53,493 nucleotides of DNA, taken from Fidelibacterota bacterium. Its GTDB lineage: Bacteria > Fidelibacterota > Marinisomatia > Marinisomatales > TCS55. Where the stretch lies: positions 1-53,493 of the forward strand of contig JACNLB010000120.1 of NCBI GenBank assembly GCA_014381755.1, written 5' to 3'. Positions within the stretch are counted from its first letter, which is position 1. The number at the start of each line of letters is the position of its first letter. The notes under the pieces were generated by a model, which was not told where the DNA came from, searched no databases, and worked only from the letters and a program-made list of their open reading frames with translations. This document shows, piece by piece, positions 27,589 through 36,396 of this stretch. The translations under genes and the position numbers were made by a program.

Positions 27589-28307
27589 CAGAAAAATAAC
27601 CGAAAAATTGTAACGTTAAATTGTACGAATTTAGAATGGATTTGGGTTTGTATTTCTATGTCTATACCATTAAACCTAAGTTCAGTTCCTGTAATTAAAT
27701 ATGATATTGAATTTTCTATTAACCGGGGTATATCATCACTATTTAATCCAAGAATATTTCCTCGATATTTGTTAAACCCAGCACCAAACAAAACGGGCAT
27801 GTTAAACAGTGATCTCTTTATAGTGATAGCCGTATCAACATAGCGTACTCGTAAATGTTTTGGTCCTTCCAGCCAACCAATTGAAACACTGGAAAACCAT
27901 GACTTTGCAAAATAATTACAACCGTATCCAGCAACTTGAACAGATTCTTCGCCATTGGAAAACATATTCATTTTCCCTTTAAGCACTAGATTTTCTGTGA
28001 TTAAAAATTGACCTTCAACCATAAATGGATGGATAAAAGGATTTGATTGATAAGAGGTCTTTGCTATATCCCACCCAATTGGCATGGAGACAGCAATCCC
28101 TAAACGCTGATTTTGAGTCAGATTTAACATGGTCGATCGGCCGCCGGTTAATACAGATGATATAATAGTAGGTTTAACTTGTTTTACGAATGTTGCTTCA
28201 TCGGCCTTTGACACATCAAACGATATCCACTGACTTGTTAAAAAAGAAGTAAAGATTAGGTATGATATTAAAAAACGAAGAATCATACTCTGTTTGTACC
28301 ATTTCAA
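27588..28307 (-). CDS. Probable outer-membrane protein encoded between lpxA and dxr, unknown function
   Basis: A 239-residue protein with a hydrophobic export signal (MILRFLISYLIFTSFLTSQ after a short basic lead) and a mature part rich in alternating strands, such as LRFNGIDIEIQTQI and FVQFNVTIFRLFF. It ends in aromatic residues typical of outer-membrane barrels. I recognise no named family. It overlaps lpxA by four bases (ATGA) and dxr by one base (TGATG), so it is made as part of the lipid A/isoprenoid operon. A role in envelope assembly is plausible but only inferred from position. Confidence 0.75.
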   Translation of the reverse strand: MKWYKQSMILRFLISYLIFTSFLTSQWISFDVSKADEATFVKQVKPTIISSVLTGGRSTMLNLTQNQRLGIAVSMPIGWDIAKTSYQSNPFIHPFMVEGQFLITENLVLKGKMNMFSNGEESVQVAGYGCNYFAKSWFSSVSIGWLEGPKHLRVRYVDTAITIKRSLFNMPVLFGAGFNKYRGNILGLNSDDIPRLIENSISYLITGTELRFNGIDIEIQTQIHSKFVQFNVTIFRLFF

Positions 28308-29077
28308 ATTATACCACGATCACTTGATTCTATAAAATTAATGATGGAGGTTATTTCATCTGTTTGTTCTAAATCTGATTCGATTTTTTCAAGGGCATCT
28401 TTACGATTCAAGTCTGACCTGAAATATAATCTATACGCTTCCTTAATTAATTTTCTGGTATTTCCGCCAAATCCACGACGGCGTAAACCTATCTGGTTTA
28501 TCCCGCTATATTCTAGGGGCTCTCCTGCGGCTAGAATAAAAGGTGGAACATCCTGTACTATCCGAAATCCTCCACCGATAAAAACATGATCTCCGACTTT
28601 AGAAAATTGATGCACAAGGACACCGCCTCCCAAAGAAACCCAATCACCCAGTTCTACATGTCCTCCCAAGGTCGATAAGTTTGCCATAATCACATTTTGA
28701 CCCAGAACACAATCATGAGCCACATGGGTACAGGCCATTAATAAAACATTATTACCTATTTCTGTACACCCTCTGGCGGACGTTCCGCGATTAATCGTGA
28801 CAGATTCTCGAATAGTAACATTATCACCAATTGAGGTTGTGGTCTCTTCGCCGCCAAATTTTAGATCTTGAGGAATTTCACCTATGGAGCAATTATGAAA
28901 AATGTGCGCATTTTTACCAATAGTCGTTCCTGCTTTAACCGTTGTATGGTTTCCAATGCTGGAATCATCACCAATTGTTACATTGCTTTCAATTACAGTA
29001 AAAGGACCTATAGAAACATTGTTTCCCAGTTTTGCTCCATTCGATACAAGAGCAGCAGGATGGATGAGTGTGGAAAT
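28304..29077 (-). CDS. lpxA: UDP-N-acetylglucosamine O-acyltransferase LpxA, non-canonical ATT start
   Basis: First enzyme of lipid A synthesis: moves a 3-hydroxyacyl chain from ACP to UDP-GlcNAc. The left-handed beta-helix hexapeptide repeats run from IHPAALVSNGAKLGNNVSIG through the catalytic HVAHD segment, followed by a C-terminal helical domain. The only early ATG (28738) lies inside the active site, so the gene must start upstream. There the frame is open to just beyond the fabZ stop but contains no ATG, GTG or TTG. ATT codons occur at 29080 and 29077. GGAG at 29088-29085 sits seven bases before the latter, giving 257 residues, close to the usual 255-262. The ATT at 29080 overlaps the fabZ stop as TAATT. 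Confidence 0.9.
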   Translation of the reverse strand: MSTLIHPAALVSNGAKLGNNVSIGPFTVIESNVTIGDDSSIGNHTTVKAGTTIGKNAHIFHNCSIGEIPQDLKFGGEETTTSIGDNVTIRESVTINRGTSARGCTEIGNNVLLMACTHVAHDCVLGQNVIMANLSTLGGHVELGDWVSLGGGVLVHQFSKVGDHVFIGGGFRIVQDVPPFILAAGEPLEYSGINQIGLRRRGFGGNTRKLIKEAYRLYFRSDLNRKDALEKIESDLEQTDEITSIINFIESSDRGII

Positions 29078-29079
29078 AA

Positions 29080-29520
29080 TTACGCTCCAGCGCGATCAAC
29101 TATATTTGCCATAATTATGGCTTCCGTAACGATCTTATCATCAACATATGCAATACCACGAAGTTTAACTGCATTCATACGGATTTTCAGTAATTCCATT
29201 TCTATCCTAACTTGATCACCGGGAATAATTGGTTTACGAAACTTGGCTTTTTCAACGGCTGAAAAGAACATATTTTTACTCATGGGATTATCAACTGAAT
29301 TGAGCGTAAGAAATGCGCCGGCTTGGGCCATAGATTCTAAAATCAGCACTCCGGGCATCACCGGTTGATCTGGAAAATGCCCATGGAAATAGGGTTCATT
29401 GATGGTCACATTTTTTAATGCTGTGCAGCGTTTAGCCGGTTCCATTTCAATAATTCTATCAATCAGAATAAATGGATAACGATGTGGCAGGAGTTTCATA
29501 ATTTCTTCTATATACAACAT
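29080..29520 (-). CDS. fabZ: 3-hydroxyacyl-ACP dehydratase FabZ
   Basis: Dehydrates 3-hydroxyacyl-ACP in fatty acid elongation and so competes with LpxA/LpxD for the same acyl pool. It has 146 residues with the hot-dog fold active site around HFPDQPVMPGVLILESMAQ (His and Glu) and the family N terminus EEIMKLLPHRYPFILIDRI. It is a separate gene here, not fused to LpxC as in many Bacteroidetes. The GGAG near its 3' end probably serves lpxA translation. Confidence 0.96.
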   Translation of the reverse strand: MLYIEEIMKLLPHRYPFILIDRIIEMEPAKRCTALKNVTINEPYFHGHFPDQPVMPGVLILESMAQAGAFLTLNSVDNPMSKNMFFSAVEKAKFRKPIIPGDQVRIEMELLKIRMNAVKLRGIAYVDDKIVTEAIIMANIVDRAGA

Positions 29521-29540
29521 TTTTGTTCTCTGTATAAAAT

Positions 29541-30494
29541 TTAAATTTTCTGTTCGTTAAAATAATCAGCGTATTCTTGGCGAATCATTTTAACGAATTC
29601 TACGTTGCTGGCATGCCCGCTTCTGGCAGCGGTTACGTGCCCTTTTATTGGAACACCCAACAGCGCTAAATCTCCGATCAAATCAAGTGTTTTATGACGT
29701 ACAGGTTCATTTTTATATCGCAATTTTTTACCATTCAAAATTCCATTTGCGCCTGAAATTATCGTTTCTTCGATGTTGAAAAGTGCTCTCAAATGATCAA
29801 TTTCTTCTGGGACTATTTCCTTATCAATAATCACCACAGCATTTTCTAATGTGCCGCCTTTGATCAGTCCTTGTTCCTTTAACATTTCAACTTCACTCAT
29901 AAAACAAAATGTTCTGGCAGGGGCGAGTTCTTTTGCGAAATCTTCTTCCATATTATAAATTGCTTCATATTGTGTTCCCAATTGCGGCAATGGGTATTCA
30001 ACCATGAACGTAACGCGAAAACGATTTGATGGAATAACATGTATATCAATTTCTTTAACTGTGTCGGAGTACGTTACTGCATTCCTGATTGGCAATACTC
30101 TGCGATCTGCATCTTGGGTTATTTGCCCTGATGATTTTAATGCTTCTACAAAATCTTTGGCGCTTCCATCCATCACAGGTGTTTCTTTACTCGTTAACTC
30201 GATAAGTATATTATCTATTCGTAATCCGGATACGGCTGCTAATGCATGTTCAACTGTATGGATACGAACACTATTTTGCTCAATTGTAGTCCCACGAGAT
30301 ATATCAACGACGTGATCGATATCAGCTTTAATTGCTGGACTTCCTTTAATATCCGTCCGCTTAAATCGTATTCCGTAGTTTTCCGGGGCGGGCTTAAATG
30401 TAATCTTACTTTCTACACCCGTATGTAATCCAACGCCTGTACATGAAGATGCTTTTTTTATGGTCCGTTGTTGTCTATGATGCGTTTTCAGCAT
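29541..30494 (-). CDS. lpxC: UDP-3-O-acyl-N-acetylglucosamine deacetylase
   Basis: Zinc-dependent committed step of lipid A synthesis. It has 317 residues: N-terminal GVGLHTGVESKITFKPAP, the zinc histidine in HTVEHALAAVSG, the ETPVMDGSA segment, and the C-terminal KTLDLIGDLALLG and GHVTAARSGHASN with the remaining zinc and catalytic residues. Length matches the stand-alone enzyme. It overlaps lpxD by 20 bases and precedes fabZ by 20 bases. Confidence 0.97.
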   Translation of the reverse strand: MLKTHHRQQRTIKKASSCTGVGLHTGVESKITFKPAPENYGIRFKRTDIKGSPAIKADIDHVVDISRGTTIEQNSVRIHTVEHALAAVSGLRIDNILIELTSKETPVMDGSAKDFVEALKSSGQITQDADRRVLPIRNAVTYSDTVKEIDIHVIPSNRFRVTFMVEYPLPQLGTQYEAIYNMEEDFAKELAPARTFCFMSEVEMLKEQGLIKGGTLENAVVIIDKEIVPEEIDHLRALFNIEETIISGANGILNGKKLRYKNEPVRHKTLDLIGDLALLGVPIKGHVTAARSGHASNVEFVKMIRQEYADYFNEQKI

Positions 30495-31485
30495 TTTCTA
30501 ATTTTTGTAATCTTTTCTTTATGGATGCTATTTCTGACATCACTGCATCTTTTTTATTCTGCTCTTTAATCTCCCTAGCAGGTACTCCTGCGTAGGTTTT
30601 CCCGCCCGGAAGTGATTTAGTTGCAACGCTCTTTATTGCAAAAACAGCGCCATCTCCTATCTTCACATGCGGAACAGAGCCAGAATTCCCTGCAAATATA
30701 CAAAAATCTCCCAATTCAACGCTCCCTGCAATCGAAACGCCGGCAGTGAAGAGACATCCTCTACCGGTTTTCACATTGTGAGCAATATGCACTAAATTAT
30801 CAAACTTGGTTCCGGCGCCGATAATCGTATCGCCTATGGTCCCACGATCAATAGTACAATTGGCGCCGATATCAACATTGTCCCCGGTAATCACCGCCCC
30901 GGTTTGAGGAATTTTTATATGGATTCCATCCTCTTCAACAAATCCAAAACCATCGCTGCCAATAACGGAACCGCTGAAAATAGTATTGTTATCACCGATT
31001 GTACAGTTATGATAAATAGTGATATTATTATGCAAATGGCATTTTTTACCGATGGAAGCACCTTTTCCAATAATAGTATTGGCACCAATAATAGAATGGT
31101 CTCCGATTGAAGCCCTTTCTTCAATTAATGAAAAAGGACCAATACTAACATCCTTACCGATTGTTGCTGAATCGGAAAGGACAGCTGTTTGATGAATTCC
31201 TTTGTTTGGTTTAGGTGGTGTATAAAAATGGTTCAGGATTTTCGCAAAAGCCAATTGTGGATTCTTAACTAAAATGCCATTTGTATCGCTTAAGTCAGTT
31301 TCATCTGCTGTAATAATCGCCGACGCAAGTGTATCAGCAGCGTATTTTTTATACTTGGGATTACCTATAAACGTGATTGTTCCGGATGTACCATTCTGGA
31401 TTTCAGAGACACCTGAAATTTCAAGTTTTGGATTTCCAATAACTTGACCACCAGACAGGGTGGCCAATTCCTGCAATGATGCCAA
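30475..31485 (-). CDS. lpxD: UDP-3-O-acylglucosamine N-acyltransferase
   Basis: Third step of lipid A synthesis, adding the N-linked 3-hydroxyacyl chain. It has 336 residues: an N-terminal uridine-binding domain (LQELATLSGGQVIGNPKLEI), then hexapeptide repeats forming a left-handed helix (about 105-290) with the catalytic His in LVHIAHNVKTG, and a C-terminal helix (ASIKKRLQKLENA). It follows the OmpH gene by eight bases and overlaps lpxC. Confidence 0.97.
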   Translation of the reverse strand: MASLQELATLSGGQVIGNPKLEISGVSEIQNGTSGTITFIGNPKYKKYAADTLASAIITADETDLSDTNGILVKNPQLAFAKILNHFYTPPKPNKGIHQTAVLSDSATIGKDVSIGPFSLIEERASIGDHSIIGANTIIGKGASIGKKCHLHNNITIYHNCTIGDNNTIFSGSVIGSDGFGFVEEDGIHIKIPQTGAVITGDNVDIGANCTIDRGTIGDTIIGAGTKFDNLVHIAHNVKTGRGCLFTAGVSIAGSVELGDFCIFAGNSGSVPHVKIGDGAVFAIKSVATKSLPGGKTYAGVPAREIKEQNKKDAVMSEIASIKKRLQKLENAENAS

Positions 31486-31493
31486 AGGTTTAG

Positions 31494-32027
31494 TTATTTA
31501 TCTTCTTCGGAAATATTATACTTCCGAAGTTCATAAAGAATATCGTCAGTTACATCAAACGCAGGGTTGCCGAAAAGCAGTGATACAGAACCGTCAATAA
31601 TGTAGTCATATTCTTTTTCGGCAGCCACTTTATCCACAGCTCGTTTTACCTTGGATAGAATTTCAAATTCCATCTGAGCCTGTTTTTGATAAAGAAGTCC
31701 TTCCGGCCCCACTTTTTCTGCTTGAAAAACTTGCAGGTTACGTTCTTTGGTTGCGATTTCCTGTTCTTTTTCACGACGCCATTCCGGTGAACTCATTAGC
31801 CGCTGTGTTTCATATGCATTTTTGAGGCTGTCCAATTCCATTAATTGTATTTGATATTCCATTTGCACTTTCCGGAATTCCATCTGCAATTGTGATTCTG
31901 CATCACGAAATTCTTCATATTCTGCACGAATACGATCCGATTGAACAAAACCGATTTTTATTTCACCAAGCAATGCTGAAGTCAACATCACTGCAGTTAT
32001 CATTAGTGTTACTATGTGTTTAGGCAC
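31494..32027 (-). CDS. OmpH/Skp family periplasmic chaperone
   Basis: Holds unfolded outer-membrane proteins in the periplasm on their way to BamA. I choose the GTG at 32027, preceded by a strong AGGAGGA site, because it heads a signal peptide (PKHIVTLMITAVMLTSALLG). A longer reading from 32138 would run into the bamA gene. The 177-residue product has the family N terminus EIKIGFVQSDRIRAEYEEF, a long coiled-coil tentacle region (about 45-120) and the C-terminal VAAEKEYDYIIDGS. It sits directly after bamA, its functional partner. Confidence 0.93.
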   Translation of the reverse strand: MPKHIVTLMITAVMLTSALLGEIKIGFVQSDRIRAEYEEFRDAESQLQMEFRKVQMEYQIQLMELDSLKNAYETQRLMSSPEWRREKEQEIATKERNLQVFQAEKVGPEGLLYQKQAQMEFEILSKVKRAVDKVAAEKEYDYIIDGSVSLLFGNPAFDVTDDILYELRKYNISEEDK

Positions 32028-32049
32028 AAGTCCTCCTTGGTTGAATTGA

Positions 32050-34455
32050 TTAAAAAGATTGACCAAAAATGATGGTGTAGTTCCAGCCGTCTGGATTCCC
32101 ATCCCCATTATTATCATCAAAACCATAGCCCATGTCAAAGCCGAGCATACCGATCATGGGCATAAAGAATCGAATTCCAAATCCGGCTGATCGCTTTAAG
32201 CTCAAGGGCCCGGATCTTGGAATACTAAATGGTTCTGTCATGGATTCTGTATTCCAAACATTTCCTGCTTCTGCAAACATGAGCCCGTAAATTACGGGAT
32301 TTTCTGAAAACGGAACCCTTAATTCCGAAACAAATCTCATCATGGCATTTCCGGGGACTGTATTCCCGGAGGACGATTTTGGACCTATGGAATTTTCAGT
32401 ATAGCCCCGAAGCATATTACCATATGGAATACCATTTCCGCCCATTATAAATTTTTCATCAAAAGGAATGATAGATCGTTCTTCCTTAGATGGCAAGGCA
32501 TCAATTACACCCATTTTCAATGAACTCATCAGTACAATTTTCCAGAATGTAGGTGTATACCATTCCAAATTCAATACGTGTTTAAGAAAATCTTCATTAC
32601 CGCCGAAAGGACCGCCAGAGATGGTTGACTCCCAAGTAAACCGTGATCCCCTGCTGGTGAATTCCTGACGATCACGACTATCGCGGCTTAAAACTTGTGT
32701 TATGCCAAGGCCCAATGTTTTGTCAAGTCCACCGGCATATGTATCAATATCGCTCTGTGCGCCATCATATGTTTTAGACGTGGTATTGAGTACCCAGTAT
32801 CCTCGGAAATAATCGTCCGGCCATTTAAAACGTCTACCCCATTGAACTGATCCGCCCACAACTTGAATATCCAAAGGTATTCCAAAACTGGATGATCTTC
32901 CCCGAAAAGAATTAAAAAATGAAAATCCAACTCTGTTTGGCGTATCAAAAATCATAGGATCCATGAAACGCACGCTAAATGATTCATATTTCGCTCCCTG
33001 ATTTTGGGAATAATAATTAACCGTTTGTTGTGAACCAACATTGTAACTCATGGTGAGCTGCTGGCCTAAACCGCGAAAATTATTGAACTCCACTCCACCA
33101 CCGCCCATGAGCCCATACACACCACTATAGCCCACATTGGCATTGGCTCGGTCAGATGATTTTTCTTCCACCGTTATTTCCAAATCAATTTCGTCTTCAT
33201 CGACCGGCACAACATCGGGAACGACATTGCTAAAATAATTTAAGATGAATAATTCACGGGCACTCCGCTGCAAAAGCTGACGATTAAACACATCTCCGGG
33301 AAAAACATGGAGTTCCCGCCGAATTACATTTTCCCTTGTCTTATCGTTGCCCAGTACATAAATATTGCGAATAGACACTTTATGATTTTCTGTAATTTCA
33401 AAATGTATGTCCAATGAATCTTTACCAACCGGCGTGAATTTGGGAATGATATTACTGTAAATATAACCACGGTCCATATACAGCCCATGCATGCGTTCGT
33501 ATACAGCAATATTAAATTCTTCTTCGTTATACTTTTCTCCAAGTTCCAGATCTAATGCTCGGCTTAACTCTTCCTCTGTATAAAGCGAATGCCCTTCCCA
33601 TGTAAACTGTCTGTAACGGTATTGAGGCCCTTCATTGATTCTCAATAATATCGTCATTGCTTTTTTATTTTCATCATAATAGACAGAATCAGATACAATT
33701 TCTGCATCTCTATAGCCTTCATTATGATAAAAATTGACAAGGTTTAGTTTATCCTCTTCAAATTTCTTTTCATCAAAGTGGGAGCGCCAAAATAAATACC
33801 ACCGCTGCATTTTTGTTTCTTTGAGTTCACGTCGAAGTCGGAAGGATGAAAATTTTTCATTTCCTTCAAATTTGATATGACGCAACTTTACTTTTTTATT
33901 TTCATTAATGGTAAAAACTAAATGGCGGATTTGTTTTTTCTTGGTATCGTCCGTTTCAGACATATCTTTGGGCTCTGCCAAATCACCTTCGATATTGACG
34001 AGTAAATAACCATCATCAGCATAAAGATCTTTCATTTTTTTAATGGTTTCATTAATGAGATTTGGCTGAATCCGCATTCCGCTGCGCAGGCCTAATTCTT
34101 CATCAAATTTTTTATCCTTTATTTTCTTATTCCCTTTATAACGGATTTCCCCTATAATATAATTTTCCTTTACAACAATAGTAAGAGACAACCCCTCTTC
34201 CGATTCTTCATCCATTCTGATTTGAATATCATTAAACAGACCAAGCTGCCATAGCCTTTTTACGGCTCTGGAGAAATCACCGGGCGCAATATTTTCCCCT
34301 TCTTGCAATCCGGCTGTATATCGGATCATTGATTCTGACGTTAAATTATTTCCTTCAATATTCACTTCCTTTAGCTTGATTTCTTCCTGCTGAGCAAAAA
34401 GACAATTTGATGCAAATAATAGTGTAAGTATGAGATATAAAAATTTATTTAACAT
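32050..34455 (-). CDS. bamA: Outer-membrane assembly factor BamA
   Basis: Central component of the machine that folds beta-barrel proteins into the outer membrane. It has 801 residues: signal peptide (about 1-21), five POTRA repeats (for example IKEVNIEGNNLTSESMIRYT-like segments and YVLGNDKTRENVIRRELH), and a C-terminal 16-strand barrel with FEDGNGDGNPDG-like turns ending in NYTIIFGQSF with the terminal Phe. Its start overlaps the uppS stop by seven bases. Followed by the OmpH/Skp gene. Confidence 0.96.
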   Translation of the reverse strand: MLNKFLYLILTLLFASNCLFAQQEEIKLKEVNIEGNNLTSESMIRYTAGLQEGENIAPGDFSRAVKRLWQLGLFNDIQIRMDEESEEGLSLTIVVKENYIIGEIRYKGNKKIKDKKFDEELGLRSGMRIQPNLINETIKKMKDLYADDGYLLVNIEGDLAEPKDMSETDDTKKKQIRHLVFTINENKKVKLRHIKFEGNEKFSSFRLRRELKETKMQRWYLFWRSHFDEKKFEEDKLNLVNFYHNEGYRDAEIVSDSVYYDENKKAMTILLRINEGPQYRYRQFTWEGHSLYTEEELSRALDLELGEKYNEEEFNIAVYERMHGLYMDRGYIYSNIIPKFTPVGKDSLDIHFEITENHKVSIRNIYVLGNDKTRENVIRRELHVFPGDVFNRQLLQRSARELFILNYFSNVVPDVVPVDEDEIDLEITVEEKSSDRANANVGYSGVYGLMGGGGVEFNNFRGLGQQLTMSYNVGSQQTVNYYSQNQGAKYESFSVRFMDPMIFDTPNRVGFSFFNSFRGRSSSFGIPLDIQVVGGSVQWGRRFKWPDDYFRGYWVLNTTSKTYDGAQSDIDTYAGGLDKTLGLGITQVLSRDSRDRQEFTSRGSRFTWESTISGGPFGGNEDFLKHVLNLEWYTPTFWKIVLMSSLKMGVIDALPSKEERSIIPFDEKFIMGGNGIPYGNMLRGYTENSIGPKSSSGNTVPGNAMMRFVSELRVPFSENPVIYGLMFAEAGNVWNTESMTEPFSIPRSGPLSLKRSAGFGIRFFMPMIGMLGFDMGYGFDDNNGDGNPDGWNYTIIFGQSF

Positions 34456-35207
34456 GATTCTAGTTGTTCACTCACTTTTCCAAAACGCCTTTCGCGTTCC
34501 TGATAATTTTGGATTGCCAACAGCAATTCTTCTTCACGAAATGCAGGCCAATAAAGATCCGTCACATATAACTCTGTATACGCAATTTGCCACAGAAGAA
34601 AATTACTGATTCTGTTTTCACCGCCTGTACGAATGAGTAATTCCGGATCCGGTGTAGCAGCTGTATACAAATAATCTTTAAACAGTAAAGTATTAATATC
34701 AGCCGATTTTACTTTCCCGCTTCCCAGATCTGCACAGAGATCTTTGACCGTTTTTAGAATTTCCTGCCTCCCGCCATAACTCAAGGCAAGAATAAGGTTT
34801 AACCCGGTATTGTTTTTGGTTTTTTCAATTCCATCCAGAATTCCTTGACGCGCACCTGTGGGTAAATCGTCTAATTCGCCGATGGTTGTTAATTGTACAT
34901 TATTCTTATCCAGTTCAGCTACTTCCTTTTTGATTGTTTTCAGCAGCAATTTCATCAAAGCAGATACTTCAGTTTTGGGCCTTGACCAATTTTCAGAAGA
35001 AAAAGTATACAGGGTCAAATGTTTCACGTCTATTTCACCGCAAATTCTGGTTATTTCCCGTACGGAGTTAATCCCTTCACCGTGCCCGGCAAAGCGGGGG
35101 AGTCCTTTCTCTTTGGCCCATCGCCCGTTTCCATCCATAATAATAGCTATATGACTAGGGATGTTACCGTTTTTGATAATGTTATTTTTTAATAAATCAA
35201 CTGACAT
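34449..35207 (-). CDS. uppS: Isoprenyl transferase (undecaprenyl diphosphate synthase)
   Basis: Builds the C55 lipid carrier used for peptidoglycan and polysaccharide synthesis by adding isopentenyl units in cis. The 252-residue product (from the ATG at 35207; a TTG two codons earlier is possible) shows IIMDGNGRWAKEKGLPRFAGH with the catalytic Asp, TLYTFSSENWSRP, LSYGGRQEI, and PDPELLIRTGGENRISNFLLW. It is the first gene of the envelope operon. Confidence 0.96.
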   Translation of the reverse strand: MSVDLLKNNIIKNGNIPSHIAIIMDGNGRWAKEKGLPRFAGHGEGINSVREITRICGEIDVKHLTLYTFSSENWSRPKTEVSALMKLLLKTIKKEVAELDKNNVQLTTIGELDDLPTGARQGILDGIEKTKNNTGLNLILALSYGGRQEILKTVKDLCADLGSGKVKSADINTLLFKDYLYTAATPDPELLIRTGGENRISNFLLWQIAYTELYVTDLYWPAFREEELLLAIQNYQERERRFGKVSEQLESC

Positions 35208-35251
35208 AAACAATTTAATTATTTATAAAATTTGCGGGCGAAATTACCCTT

Positions 35252-35275
35252 TACACTGTCTATAAACAAACAGTG
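35252..35275 (-). terminator. Hairpin between the zinc-ribbon gene and uppS (weak terminator candidate)
   Basis: ACACTGT (35252-35258) and ACAGTGT (35269-35275) form a perfect seven-pair stem with a ten-base loop, just past the stop of the zinc-ribbon protein gene on the minus strand. No T-run follows on that strand, so it may be a factor-dependent stop, a transcript end-protecting hairpin or an operator ahead of uppS. Confidence 0.4.
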
Positions 35276-35297
35276 TCTCGAGTATAACGCATGGTAT

Positions 35298-35594
35298 TCA
35301 ATCCAGTTCCTCATACAATTCAGCAATATGATGATCAAATGGTTTAATGTGTTCAGGTATATCAATATTCTTGAATTCCTTCCTGCACTTATAGCACACA
35401 ACTTCATCAGGTACTTTTTTGTATAAAAACCAATCAATTGCTGCAACGACAGCAAGGCTTAAGCCATATGTAAATGGGACCAATATGGCTCCTGCTAATA
35501 TCATCAGGCAACCAATGGCTTTGTTAAAATCCTTTTGACGATAAAGATGTTTACATTCACACTCTGGACATGTTGAAAAATCCAACTCACTCAC
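35298..35594 (-). CDS. Small membrane protein with split zinc ribbon, unknown function
   Basis: A 98-residue protein with one CXXC pair near the N terminus (CPECEC) and one after the membrane region (VCYKCRKEF). Between them lies a hydrophobic hairpin (about 27-57). The two pairs could form a single zinc ribbon on the cytoplasmic side, closed by the hairpin. It starts inside the stop of the upstream membrane protein gene (four-base ATGA overlap), so it is a real, coupled gene. I do not recognise a named family. Confidence 0.8.
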   Translation of the reverse strand: MSELDFSTCPECECKHLYRQKDFNKAIGCLMILAGAILVPFTYGLSLAVVAAIDWFLYKKVPDEVVCYKCRKEFKNIDIPEHIKPFDHHIAELYEELD

Positions 35595-36382
35595 AATAAT
35601 AATCCATTTTGGAATAGAACATATTTATAACATAAATCGCCAACCATAATGGCCAAAACACTAATGTATAATAATCCTGTGGCACTTTGAGTCGCGTGGA
35701 GTTTCAATGTGCGCCAAATAAAAAAGTGCAATACTAAAGGAACCAAGAGTCCAAAAAACAGAGCTACACCCAAGAAAAAACCTTCTAATGTTGCTATGTA
35801 TTGAAAGACAGAAAGCGCTCTTCCATATTGATCCATAACTGAAAATGATTGTAAATGAAATAAATTCCAAATCAAACGGATGCCCAAAAGGATGGCCAAT
35901 GCATTAGATGTTTTTCTCAAAAGGAAAATGGGCAGCTGAATAACATTCAAATACCAATGCCCAAGAATCATGGCAAACATCACTCCCGCCAGTATGGCTT
36001 GACTAATTAACCCAGTAAAAATCACTAAGTAGAAATGACTCTCCGGAAATAATGATTTTGCAAAAACAACAAAGACAAAACAGCCTAAAAAGGATATAAA
36101 TGATATGACGAATAAGGAAATTTTTTCATTATTCCAGTACAGGTATGTCACGAGTAAATGCAATCCCAACCAACCGGCTATACCAAATATATGTATCTGA
36201 TCCATCCCGGTTGCCCAAGATAAAACCAATGCCATGCCTCCAAGCATTCCTGACAGACCCAAGTTAAAATTGTAAAAACCGGAATCAATTTTTTGACGGG
36301 GAGTGAACCATAAAAAGAAGGGGTATAAAACAGCAAAACCCAAAAGGGTATAAATTAGAATGTCAGCAAGATGGGTTGTCAT
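35591..36382 (-). CDS. Multi-pass membrane protein, unknown function
   Basis: A 263-residue protein with about eight hydrophobic helices and few charged residues. Distinct points are the conserved-looking AMILGHWYLNVIQLPIFLLR in the middle and the FTPRQKIDSGFYNF loop near the N terminus. I cannot name a family. It lies 14 bases after the Mrp-type ATPase gene and overlaps the zinc-ribbon gene by four bases; the three are probably co-transcribed. Confidence 0.8.
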   Translation of the reverse strand: MTTHLADILIYTLLGFAVLYPFFLWFTPRQKIDSGFYNFNLGLSGMLGGMALVLSWATGMDQIHIFGIAGWLGLHLLVTYLYWNNEKISLFVISFISFLGCFVFVVFAKSLFPESHFYLVIFTGLISQAILAGVMFAMILGHWYLNVIQLPIFLLRKTSNALAILLGIRLIWNLFHLQSFSVMDQYGRALSVFQYIATLEGFFLGVALFFGLLVPLVLHFFIWRTLKLHATQSATGLLYISVLAIMVGDLCYKYVLFQNGLLL

Positions 36383-36396
36383 TGTACCCTTTGGTG

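Noticed and set aside
28304-28738. lpxA read as a 144-residue gene starting at the ATG at 28738
   Set aside because: That ATG lies next to the catalytic HVAHD; about 113 further codons of typical LpxA repeats are open upstream.
28304-29520. A fabZ-lpxA fusion protein by read-through
   Set aside because: fabZ ends in TAA and lpxA is in another frame, so fusion would need both stop suppression and a frame change.
32028-32138. Longer OmpH start at 32138
   Set aside because: It would extend into bamA and bury the signal peptide; the GTG at 32027 has a strong ribosome site.
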